From assembly GCA_035541775.1 (NCBI GenBank), contig DATKMP010000260.1:1-5834 (forward strand): DNA of 5,834 bases. The letters run 5' to 3'. Shown here one piece after another: positions 1 to 5,834 of this stretch. The stretch is from DATKMP01 sp035541775 (lineage in GTDB: Bacteria > Bacteroidota > Ignavibacteria > UBA10030). The notes under the pieces are model-generated. The model saw only the letters and a list, made by a program, of their open reading frames with translations, was not told the origin of the DNA and searched no databases. Position numbers and translations under genes: made by a program. Position 1 is the stretch's first letter. Every line of letters begins with the position of its first letter.

Positions 1-657
1 ATTATCATTATGACGGTATTTCAATCGTCGCTGAATAATTCCATGAACATCATCGAAGATGTTTCCACCGGATTTATGAAAGAAATCATGGTCGCGCCGA
101 TCGCACGCTGGCAAATTTCGATGGGACAGATTGCATCCGCGACCGTCATTTCTGTGCTGCAGGGAATGCTCGTCATCATCATCGGATTGTTTATCGGTTT
201 AGAATTAGATGTACTGCATTTTATCGGCATGGCAATCGTGATGCTGCTCGTTGGCGTAACGTTTTCTTCCATCGGTTTGTATCTTGCAACGTTATCGAAG
301 AACTCATCGACGTTTCAAGTGATGATTTCCATCGTCGCTATGCCGCTGACATTTCTTTCCGGCGCTTACATTCCCACAACCGTTCTGCCGAATTTTCTTT
401 CTGCCATCGTGTATGTCAATCCGTTGACTTATACCACGGCTGCATTTCGGTATCTCGCGTTGAAAATGGATGGAGCGAATACAGCAACTCTTTTGCAATC
501 CGGTGTAGCATTCAATGTTCATGGATTTATTGTCACGCCGTTGATCGCCCTTGCCATCGTCGCATCTATCGGAGCAATTTTCTTCGGGCTTTGTGTCCGT
601 CAGTTTAATAAAGCGGATTTTTCTCGCGTGAAAGTTATCCGGCACCGGCATCGATAA
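1..657 (+). CDS. ABC-2 type transporter permease, C-terminal part (5' end outside window)
   Basis: Inner-membrane subunit of an ABC transporter of the ABC-2 family (drug, polysaccharide or lipid export type), which works with a separate ATPase not seen here. The frame is open to base 1 (three Ile codons before the ATG at 10), and the family normally has further N-terminal sequence including the first membrane helix, so the true start is upstream. Counting from the Met at base 10: a cytoplasmic loop with the family-typical 'GFMKEIMVAPIARWQISMGQ' at 21-40, then hydrophobic segments at about 41-64, 71-95, 102-122 and 174-195. Between the last two lies the ABC-2 signature region, 'PLTFLSGAYIP' at 112-122 followed by 'NPLTY' at 137-141 and an Arg at 147. 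The protein ends in a basic tail, RHRHR. The substrate cannot be read from the sequence. The methyltransferase gene follows 32 bases downstream and may share its transcript. Confidence 0.9.
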   Translation: MIIMTVFQSSLNNSMNIIEDVSTGFMKEIMVAPIARWQISMGQIASATVISVLQGMLVIIIGLFIGLELDVLHFIGMAIVMLLVGVTFSSIGLYLATLSKNSSTFQVMISIVAMPLTFLSGAYIPTTVLPNFLSAIVYVNPLTYTTAAFRYLALKMDGANTATLLQSGVAFNVHGFIVTPLIALAIVASIGAIFFGLCVRQFNKADFSRVKVIRHRHR

Positions 658-672
658 TTCCAATCAACAAAC

Positions 673-689
673 AAAAGGAATATCCCTTT
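673..689 (+). promoter_or_regulatory. Ribosome binding site of the methyltransferase gene, inside a small inverted repeat
   Basis: AAAAGGA at 673-679 lies ten bases before the ATG at 690 and supports that start. AAAGG (674-678) can pair with CCTTT (685-689) across a six-base loop, so the Shine-Dalgarno could be partly masked in the mRNA. The stem is only five base pairs with three A-U pairs, so its regulatory meaning is doubtful. Confidence 0.5.
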
Positions 690-1256
690 ATGGAACAGCA
701 GCAAGAAAGTATGCGGTTAGGAAAAATCGAATTCGCGGCAATGAATAATCCGCTGCGCGAATGGAGAATGAAGCATCAGGAATTTCCGCTTTTGCATCAG
801 ATGCTTCAAAAGCATCAAATCGATTTAACCGGAAGACGATTGGTCGATATGGGTTGCGGATCGGGTTACAGTACGATTCTTCTTCTGCAGCAATTTTCTC
901 CTTCCCATCTCACCGCATTCGATATTATGCCGGAGCAAATCGCTCTTGCACGAAAACGAAATCTGAATATCGATTTCAACATCGGCGATGCAACGGCTAT
1001 CGATATACCGGATGCAAGCTGCGACGCGGTGTTCGATTTCGGTATTCTGCATCATATCCCGCTCTGGAGAAAAGCCCTTTCAGAATCGGCGCGTGTCCTT
1101 ACCGGCGGCGGAATAATGTTTATCGAAGAGCCGCATAAATTATTCGAGTGGGATGAATTTGAAGAAGGAATCCAAAATGCAGGATTCACCATCCTGGAAC
1201 GAAAGCAATGGTATTTCGGATTTTTTAGATTTTTTCTTGCCCAAAAACAAAATTAA
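690..1256 (+). CDS. Class I SAM-dependent methyltransferase (UbiE/Methyltransf_11-like)
   Basis: A complete 188-residue cytoplasmic protein with a Rossmann-type methyltransferase fold. Visible motifs in order: motif I 'LVDMGCGSGYS' at 51-61, the glycine-rich loop that binds S-adenosylmethionine; an acidic residue at the end of strand 2 ('FDIM', D78), expected to contact the ribose hydroxyls; 'GDATAIDIP' at 99-107, the adenine-contact region; and 'FGILHHIPLW' at 117-126 with the following 'ARVLTGGGIMFIEEP' at 134-148, typical of motifs III/IV in the Methyltransf_11 group. It lacks extra domains and is shorter than quinone-biosynthesis UbiE (about 250 residues), so the acceptor substrate is unknown. 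The ATG has a Shine-Dalgarno ten bases upstream. The gene lies 32 bases after the ABC permease, suggesting co-transcription, and ends 34 bases from the convergent receptor gene. Two T6 runs (1221-1226 and 1230-1235) encode the Phe-rich C-terminus. Confidence 0.9.
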   Translation: MEQQQESMRLGKIEFAAMNNPLREWRMKHQEFPLLHQMLQKHQIDLTGRRLVDMGCGSGYSTILLLQQFSPSHLTAFDIMPEQIALARKRNLNIDFNIGDATAIDIPDASCDAVFDFGILHHIPLWRKALSESARVLTGGGIMFIEEPHKLFEWDEFEEGIQNAGFTILERKQWYFGFFRFFLAQKQN

Positions 1257-1290
1257 CAATAGAGTTCACATACACACATTGCGATACAGT

Positions 1291-3414
1291 TTACCAAGAG
1301 TATTCCGCTTTAACATCGAGTACAGGTAAAAAAGGAAGCGTATTCATAACTGGAACTTTTTCTACATCATCCGGCAGCTGCGGTGATAATTCATAAAGAT
1401 AGCTTGAAACGTTTCGTGCTCCCAATACATTAATAATTCCAGCCGAACAAATTAAATTCCATGCGTGAATGTGCCATGTCCTTGTCACCGTGAAATCTAA
1501 ACGCCGATAATCAGATACGCGAGAAGTGTTGATTTCTTTCCAGAGATGAAGATACAAATCATCACTAAATGATTTTAGATAATATTGATCTGTTGTCGGC
1601 ATACCGCTTGAATATTGATACAACACACTGACATTCCATTCACCCGTTGAATATTGCAGCAGCATTTTTACCAACCGGGGAATATCTCCCTCATCACGAT
1701 ATTCATGCTCCGTGCGCGTATCAACTATACGACTCCTGTGTGAAAACAGCGATGTCGTCAACGAAAGATGATGCTGCGGCAGCACCATCAGGAAAGAAAT
1801 CCCCGCTCCCGATTTTTCAGCCCGAAAACATTGTAACGGCTCAAACGAAAGCGTGTCTAACGGTGTGAATATACTCGGATATCGCGCCGGTAAAATAAAA
1901 TCGAGTGTTCGTTTTACGTATCCATTAATATCGAATCCGAAATAGAAATTCGGTTCATCTATGATCTTTGTACGAAGTTGTGTTGAAGCAAGAAGATGGC
2001 GTTCCGGATTTAAGTTGCTCCGCTGCTCGCTCATCAGCATCATACGCGGCGATTGATCCGGCATTGCAAGAAAATTCAGAAAGCCGTAAAGAATTTGAAA
2101 ATCGCTTGGGGCCTGAAGATATTCTCCGGCGGAAATATCCATTTGAATATGCCGATCTATAACCGAATGAAAATTCCATCGTGGTTCAAATCCTACGAGG
2201 TTGATGAATCCAAAATACGTCGAACGGAAACCAAATGTTGACGAGGTTGTTTCGGTAAGATGCCACGTTGCTTCTGTAAAGACTGCAGCATCTGTGGAAG
2301 AAGATTGAACAGGTGATTTACTATTCAGCCATCCGCTCAAGGTAGTAAATCGAGTATCGGATGGCTCATACGAAAGTTCAAATCCTGTTGTCATCGCAAC
2401 TGTAGGGCTTATGGAATTATGAAATTGACTTTGCCATCGGACCGTTGAAAAATCGCCGTCAAGTTGAAACATTCCGTTTTCGTATCCGCCGGAGCCGTAT
2501 CCTTCGATGGGCATTGCTGTCGAAAGAAGAACATGATCGAACGAATAGGAAATATGATGTTCCGAATGAATTGCTGTCGATGTCCATAATGAAGCGCCTG
2601 CAAAATATTTCTTCCAGGAATAATCGAATGCGCGGTCTTGACTATTCAAACTTCCATGTTCATCACTCATCAATATTTCTTGTGTTGAAAGCATATTCAA
2701 CGACGGCATTTCCGTAAGAAAGAATTGTGCATCTTTTAAATCCGGAATGAATGATTCCATACGTTTCCGGTCTTGTTCCGGCAGTAACTGAGCGATCAGA
2801 TCGGCATGCGAAATTCGAACAGCGGCTGTTGCGGAACATTTAAGCGTATCGGAAACCGGAATGCGAATACACGCGGACGATATCGGCAGACTTACATCTG
2901 CCTCCAGCGATGGATGCGAGGAATACTCTTGCAGGGAAGTAATCTGAAGAGCTGTAGGCGCACGACCGCCATAGACAACAGGGTAACCCTTAGTACTGAG
3001 TTCAATATTCTTTGTTGTCAGCGTATTAAAAAGCGAATACACTCCGAGCAGACGAAATGGAAACGAAATCGGATATCCATCAAGAAGTGTCAGAAACTCG
3101 TCCGCTGCATCGCCATCAATCAAAGGAATGGCTTGAATATCTGAATTGGTAATCGTCTCTCCGGAGGAAATAAGCACGCGTGCTGGATCACCCAGCGTTC
3201 CGGGTGCAACAGCAATTGCATCGTGTGTATACATCGCTGCAGCTGGCGCAAGTGGTTCTTGTTTGCGGGAAATTTCAACTGTATCGAGGTACAGCCGGAT
3301 ACTGTCTTGCGAAGTATGTTGCGCAGAACATCGTGTCACCGAAACAACAACACACAACAGCGGACACAATAAATTGACCGCCGCTGTCTGTGAGAAATAA
3401 TTTCGCAAGAACAC
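1291..3414 (-). CDS. TonB-dependent-receptor-like outer-membrane beta-barrel protein with plug domain
   Basis: A 707-residue protein that probably forms a plugged outer-membrane barrel for energised uptake of an unknown ligand. Residues 1-31 look like a Sec signal peptide (R4, hydrophobic stretch 11-26, likely cut after 'CSA'). 'DTVEIS' at 44-49 resembles a TonB box. Residues about 64-160 match a plug domain: 'PGTLGDPARVL' at 71-81, 'LLDGYPISFPF' at 110-120, then a Gly and 'SLFN' at 127-130, 'NIELSTKGYPVVYGGRAPT' at 136-154 and 'LQI' soon after. The rest alternates polar and hydrophobic residues like barrel strands, and the chain ends in 'KAEYSW', an aromatic C-terminus typical of BAM substrates. 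It is smaller than SusC-type receptors and has no N-terminal carboxypeptidase-like domain. The start is GTG at 3414; an in-frame TAA (3423-3421), the stop of the lipoprotein gene, blocks any longer start. No Shine-Dalgarno is visible, so translation is probably coupled to the lipoprotein gene six bases upstream. Confidence 0.82.
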   Translation of the reverse strand: MFLRNYFSQTAAVNLLCPLLCVVVSVTRCSAQHTSQDSIRLYLDTVEISRKQEPLAPAAAMYTHDAIAVAPGTLGDPARVLISSGETITNSDIQAIPLIDGDAADEFLTLLDGYPISFPFRLLGVYSLFNTLTTKNIELSTKGYPVVYGGRAPTALQITSLQEYSSHPSLEADVSLPISSACIRIPVSDTLKCSATAAVRISHADLIAQLLPEQDRKRMESFIPDLKDAQFFLTEMPSLNMLSTQEILMSDEHGSLNSQDRAFDYSWKKYFAGASLWTSTAIHSEHHISYSFDHVLLSTAMPIEGYGSGGYENGMFQLDGDFSTVRWQSQFHNSISPTVAMTTGFELSYEPSDTRFTTLSGWLNSKSPVQSSSTDAAVFTEATWHLTETTSSTFGFRSTYFGFINLVGFEPRWNFHSVIDRHIQMDISAGEYLQAPSDFQILYGFLNFLAMPDQSPRMMLMSEQRSNLNPERHLLASTQLRTKIIDEPNFYFGFDINGYVKRTLDFILPARYPSIFTPLDTLSFEPLQCFRAEKSGAGISFLMVLPQHHLSLTTSLFSHRSRIVDTRTEHEYRDEGDIPRLVKMLLQYSTGEWNVSVLYQYSSGMPTTDQYYLKSFSDDLYLHLWKEINTSRVSDYRRLDFTVTRTWHIHAWNLICSAGIINVLGARNVSSYLYELSPQLPDDVEKVPVMNTLPFLPVLDVKAEYSW

Positions 3415-3420
3415 GTCGTA

Positions 3421-4593
3421 TTAAAAATTTTTCGCAGTCAGAACCGCAGTACTTGTGATTGTCGGAGCCGCAAGCGCAGTTGTATTTACAACGAGCGTAT
3501 CGCCATGGAACGGTGATATCATATTGTAATCAATATATGTTATTCGCGGCGAAAGAAAAAATCCATGAAGAATTCCTGACGCATCGTATGTTCCACCGAC
3601 AATCGTTCCGGCATTGAGTCCGCTTCCGCTATAGGAAGCTTTTACAAAGCCTACACCTTTCACAAGCCAGAGTGTCACTGATGCATTCGCCGAAAGTCCA
3701 TGAAATACGGCCGAACCGCCAACAGAAATATTTTCATTGATAGAATAAATGCTCAAGAATTTTTCTGCCGGTATTATGGAGCCGAGTGCAGTTACCGATT
3801 CGGTTCCGAGAAATTGACACGTCGCTTGGTAGCTGATATCATCGATACAGACGGAACTATCTTTTGTGCATTTGAATGTGTAGGTCGTATCAAAAGAGTA
3901 CATAGTTTCTCCATCAGAACTGCCTAACTGCCATATCGGAATCCAAGAAGAAAATGGAGGTGTGACAGCATTGCCTCCGGTTTTTATTTCGATCAAAACA
4001 GTCATAGTGTCTGCAACTGATTCATCTGTCCGCTGAAGCACAAGCGATGTGGTGCCTTTTGCTACACCGGTAATTTGCAATGAATAGCCATCGGTGAGAA
4101 GAGCGTTAGCAATGGATGTGTTGGGCTGATGAAGAATCGAAATCGGGAGTGCATTGGATAAACTATTTTTATTTACCGTGTATGTTTTTGCTTGACCGGG
4201 TGCAACCACAGCACCGCTGATACCTCCGGAATTCCAATACAAATATCCTGGCAGTGTGAAAATATCCGCAGCGCCGCGATAGAGAAACAATGTTTTTCCA
4301 TTGGTACAAAATGCAAGGTTCTGCTGATTGTTGGTATCATGTGCTTGCACAACAAACGCATTAGGATTTCCGCCAATCAAGGTGTTCACGGCAAGAATGG
4401 AAAGAGTTCCGGGAACTGCATTTGAAGTATGACCTTCCGTCGTCGTTGTCGATCCAGAATATGTCCACACATTTCCGGCTTTGATGGGAAAGTAATCGCT
4501 GAGCGGTCCAGAAATATTCGGTCCTGTAGAATTATTTTTACATCCGAAAACGAAAAAACACCATACCATCATGACAACGTTAAACCATTTCAT
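3421..4593 (-). CDS. Exported lipoprotein of unrecognised family, partner of the adjacent receptor
   Basis: A 390-residue protein with a lipoprotein signal: K2, hydrophobic stretch 4-16 and lipobox 'VFGC' with the lipidated Cys at 18, followed by a polar 'KNNSTGP' linker. I do not recognise the family with certainty. The N-terminal 'YFPIKAGNVWTYSG' (34-47) and C-terminal 'WLVKGVGFVKASYSG' (309-323) resemble paired motifs in uncharacterised lipoproteins of Bacteroidota/Ignavibacteria; this is from memory. Residues about 138-205, with 'LQITGVAKGTTSLVLQ' at 172-187 and strand-like 'TMTVLIEIK' at 196-204, look like a bacterial Ig-like domain (inference). The mature part is rich in Thr, Ser and Gly and has cysteines at 96, 242, 249 and 259. 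The length and sequence do not fit SusD. The ATG has AAAGG seven bases upstream and a candidate promoter further up. It is the first gene of a likely two-gene operon with the receptor, so a cell-surface or periplasmic ligand-binding accessory role is plausible but unproven. Confidence 0.82.
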   Translation of the reverse strand: MKWFNVVMMVWCFFVFGCKNNSTGPNISGPLSDYFPIKAGNVWTYSGSTTTTEGHTSNAVPGTLSILAVNTLIGGNPNAFVVQAHDTNNQQNLAFCTNGKTLFLYRGAADIFTLPGYLYWNSGGISGAVVAPGQAKTYTVNKNSLSNALPISILHQPNTSIANALLTDGYSLQITGVAKGTTSLVLQRTDESVADTMTVLIEIKTGGNAVTPPFSSWIPIWQLGSSDGETMYSFDTTYTFKCTKDSSVCIDDISYQATCQFLGTESVTALGSIIPAEKFLSIYSINENISVGGSAVFHGLSANASVTLWLVKGVGFVKASYSGSGLNAGTIVGGTYDASGILHGFFLSPRITYIDYNMISPFHGDTLVVNTTALAAPTITSTAVLTAKNF

Positions 4594-4600
4594 AACACAC

Positions 4601-4605
4601 CCTTT
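4601..4605 (-). promoter_or_regulatory. Ribosome binding site of the lipoprotein gene
   Basis: On the minus strand GGGAAAGGGTGTGTT runs straight into the ATG at 4593; AAAGG (4605-4601) is seven bases from it. This supports the start, as does the lipoprotein signal peptide that begins there. Confidence 0.7.
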
Positions 4606-4614
4606 CCCGAAAAG

Positions 4615-4630
4615 ATCGAACTATCGCTAA
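4615..4630. repeat. Imperfect direct repeat, copy 1
   Basis: ATCGAACTATCGCTAA, matched in copy 2 at 4689-4707 except for a three-base TCT inserted after ATCGAACT in that copy. This copy falls in the predicted 5' leader of the lipoprotein mRNA, between the promoter and the ribosome binding site. It could be an operator half-site or the trace of a small duplication. Confidence 0.6.
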
Positions 4631-4642
4631 TGAATTCTAAAA

Positions 4643-4674
4643 CAAATTTAAGAAGTTGATTGATTGAATGCAAG
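4643..4674 (-). promoter_or_regulatory. Candidate promoter of the lipoprotein/receptor operon
   Basis: Reading the minus strand, TAAATTTG at 4650-4643 matches the Bacteroidota -7 consensus TAnnTTTG exactly, and CTTG at 4674-4671 supplies a TTG-type -33 element 20 bases upstream. The same site can be read as a weak sigma70 promoter, TTGCAT (4673-4668), 17 bases, then TAAATT (4650-4645). Transcription would start near 4637, leaving a leader of about 45 bases with the ribosome binding site. The spacer contains three tandem TTGA units (4656-4667 on the plus strand). This is a pattern match only; such short AT-rich motifs arise by chance. Confidence 0.5.
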
Positions 4675-4688
4675 AAGATAACTCATTT

Positions 4689-4707
4689 ATCGAACTTCTA
4701 TCGCTAA
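4689..4707. repeat. Imperfect direct repeat, copy 2
   Basis: ATCGAACTTCTATCGCTAA, the partner of 4615-4630, starting 74 bases after it. This copy lies upstream of the -33 element of the lipoprotein promoter and also upstream of the peptidase gene, so a regulator bound here could affect both divergent units. The extra TCT separates two conserved halves, ATCGAACT and ATCGCTAA. Confidence 0.6.
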
Positions 4708-4715
4708 ATTTCCAT

Positions 4716-4737
4716 TGCTTCTTCGGCGAGAGAAGCA
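4716..4737. repeat. Seven-base-pair inverted repeat upstream of the peptidase gene
   Basis: TGCTTCT (4716-4722) and AGAAGCA (4731-4737) are perfect reverse complements around an eight-base loop, TCGGCGAG. It lies 52 bases before the peptidase ATG and could be an operator or a hairpin in the mRNA leader. No T-run follows it, so a terminator is unlikely. A weak TTGCTT/TAGATT promoter pair with 17-base spacing (4715-4720 and 4738-4743) overlaps it. Confidence 0.45.
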
Positions 4738-4773
4738 TAGATTGAACTCATAAAAATATCGTTCCACCAATAC

Positions 4774-4781
4774 AAGAAGGA
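4774..4781 (+). promoter_or_regulatory. Ribosome binding site deciding the peptidase start
   Basis: AAGAAGGA lies eight bases before the ATG at 4790. A nearer ATG at 4785 is only three bases away and reads ATG TCA TGA, so it ends after two codons; its stop overlaps the real start. The signal peptide beginning at 4790 confirms the choice. Confidence 0.8.
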
Positions 4782-4789
4782 ATTATGTC

Positions 4790-5834
4790 ATGAAGCCCTT
4801 CATGCTTTTTTGTCTTTGTTGTTTCACTATTACGATGAGTTTCGCTATGCAAAATGATGAACAGGAATTACGCGCCTTTATCGACAATCACGTGAAGACG
4901 GTCGAGCCGAAATTTAAAGCGATGAATCTCGCAAGCTGGAATGCCAGCGCCACCGGCGAGAAAAAATACTACGATGAACAGGCGGCAACGGAAATCGAAG
5001 TCCGCATGATTTATTCCAACAAGAAAGAATTCGAGCAATTAAAAAAATGGATGAATGCCGGCACCATTCAAGACCCGATCCTTCGCCGTCAATTAATTCT
5101 TCTCTATAATGGTTACCTTCCCAATCAAATCGATTCTGCGCTGATGCGCAAGATCGTTGAAAAAAGTGCGGAGATTGCAAATAAGTTCAACACCTTCCGC
5201 GGCGTCATCGACGGCAAAGAAGTAAGCGATAACGACATCGACGACATTCTGCAAAAAGAAACCGACAATGCAAAACGGCAGCAAGCATGGGAAGCAAGCA
5301 AAACCGTCGGTAAGGCGATTGCACCGATGCTGATTGAACTTGTAAAACTGCGCAACGAAGCTGCGCGGCAATTAGGGTATAAAAACTTTTACGAGATGTC
5401 GCTCATCGCCGCCGAACAAAGCGAAGAAGAAATCGTCAAGCTGTTCGATGAGCTTGCCGCGCTCACCGAAGCACCGTTCAATTCTTTAAAAGCAGACATC
5501 GACGCAAAACTTGCCGCAAAATGGAAGATCGATGTCGCGAACATGAAACCTTGGCATTATCAGGATCGCTTTTTCCAGGAAGCGCCGCAGGTTAGCAACG
5601 TCGACCTCGATCAATATTTTAAAGATAAAAAAGTAGAACAGCTTGCGCAGACATATTACATGCAGCTCGACCTTCCGGTCGATAACATTGTCAAGAACAG
5701 CGACCTGTTCGGACGTGCCGGAAAATATCAGCATGCATTTGAAACCGATATCGACCGTAAAGGCGATATTCGCGTGATGCTCAGCATCGTCAACAATCAG
5801 TACTGGATGAGCACGATTTTGCATGAACTTGGCC
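4790..5834 (+). CDS. Secreted zinc metallopeptidase, probably M2 family (ACE-like peptidyl-dipeptidase); 3' end outside window
   Basis: The first 348 residues of a gluzincin peptidase, expected to cleave peptides in the periplasm. Residues 1-19 form a Sec signal peptide (K2, hydrophobic core 4-16, cut near 'SFA'); no lipobox is present. The rest is mostly charged and helical, as expected for M2/M3 enzymes. Family-like stretches are 'LVKLRNEAARQLGYKNFYEM' at 184-203, 'MKPWHYQDRFFQEAP' at 252-266, 'HAFETDID' at 315-322, and 'WMSTILHELG' ending at 348. H345 and E346 begin the HExxH zinc motif; the second His would be the next codon, of which only the first base (c) is in the window. Bacterial members I recall are roughly 550-600 residues, so about 60% is here. 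M2 is my preferred family over M3 (thimet/oligopeptidase F), but the helical folds are related and the C-terminal zinc Glu is missing from view. It is transcribed divergently from the lipoprotein operon with 196 bases between the starts. Confidence 0.82.
   Translation, partial: MKPFMLFCLCCFTITMSFAMQNDEQELRAFIDNHVKTVEPKFKAMNLASWNASATGEKKYYDEQAATEIEVRMIYSNKKEFEQLKKWMNAGTIQDPILRRQLILLYNGYLPNQIDSALMRKIVEKSAEIANKFNTFRGVIDGKEVSDNDIDDILQKETDNAKRQQAWEASKTVGKAIAPMLIELVKLRNEAARQLGYKNFYEMSLIAAEQSEEEIVKLFDELAALTEAPFNSLKADIDAKLAAKWKIDVANMKPWHYQDRFFQEAPQVSNVDLDQYFKDKKVEQLAQTYYMQLDLPVDNIVKNSDLFGRAGKYQHAFETDIDRKGDIRVMLSIVNNQYWMSTILHELG

Noticed and set aside
761..1138. A 125-codon plus-strand frame inside the methyltransferase gene
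   Set aside because: It is out of frame with the methyltransferase, whose SAM-binding motifs are intact; the alternative product has no recognisable motif.
1221..1235. Two T6 tracts near the methyltransferase 3' end as a phase-variable or frameshift site
   Set aside because: The tracts are short, encode Phe pairs in a natural C-terminus, and lie after all catalytic motifs, so slippage there would have little effect.
1218..1262. T-rich and A-rich stretches at the methyltransferase end as a bidirectional intrinsic terminator
   Set aside because: The only possible stem is a handful of A-T pairs without a GC core; it does not meet the usual terminator form on either strand.
1647..3400. Plus-strand open frames of 62-112 codons opposite the receptor gene
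   Set aside because: They are antisense to the 707-codon receptor, which has a signal peptide, plug motifs and a C-terminal aromatic; none of the plus-strand frames has recognisable protein features.
3421..4593. The lipoprotein as a SusD-type glycan-binding partner
   Set aside because: It is shorter than SusD, looks beta-rich rather than helical, lies upstream of the receptor rather than downstream, and shows no SusD motifs.
4785..4793. A two-codon reading frame ATG TCA TGA overlapping the peptidase start, possibly a regulatory mini-ORF
   Set aside because: Its ATG is only three bases from the Shine-Dalgarno, too close for efficient initiation, while the real start at 4790 is at the ideal spacing. 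It is most simply a chance ATG.
5093..5824. Several minus-strand open frames of 76-112 codons opposite the peptidase gene
   Set aside because: They are antisense to a well-supported coding frame, overlap one another, have no recognisable domains, and show low-complexity composition expected of shadow frames.

Overview
The window looks like ordinary chromosome from a Gram-negative bacterium, most likely the Bacteroidota/Chlorobiota (FCB) side of the tree. The evidence is an outer-membrane beta-barrel receptor with a TonB-type plug, a lipoprotein with a 'YFPIKAGNVWTY' N-terminus of a kind I associate with Bacteroidota/Ignavibacteria relatives, and a TAnnTTTG-type promoter element. The phylum is an inference; there is no rRNA or other marker here. 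I see no RNA gene, CRISPR array, insertion sequence or phage gene.

Layout: bases 1-657 (+) hold the C-terminal part of an ABC-2 type transporter permease whose start lies before the window. After 32 bases comes a complete small class I SAM-dependent methyltransferase (690-1256, +), probably co-transcribed. These run convergently into a two-gene minus-strand unit: an exported lipoprotein (4593 to 3421) followed after only six bases by a divergent TonB-dependent-receptor-like outer-membrane protein (3414 to 1291). The two minus-strand genes are in the same reading frame, the second starts at GTG, and it has no visible Shine-Dalgarno, which suggests translational coupling. A divergent intergenic region (4594-4789) holds a candidate promoter for the lipoprotein unit, an imperfect 16/19-base direct repeat on either side of it, and a 7-bp inverted repeat. 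The last gene (4790 to the window end, +) is a secreted gluzincin zinc peptidase, probably an M2 (ACE-like) peptidyl-dipeptidase, cut by the window edge just inside its HELG(H) zinc motif.

Functionally, the lipoprotein/receptor pair reads as an outer-membrane uptake or binding unit of unknown substrate: an exported lipid-anchored protein made together with its barrel partner. The neighbouring periplasmic peptidase could act on imported peptides, but that link rests on position only. I found no clear evidence of a wholly new system. The most distinctive points are the lipoprotein of unrecognised family, its in-frame junction with the receptor gene, and the repeat-flanked promoter.
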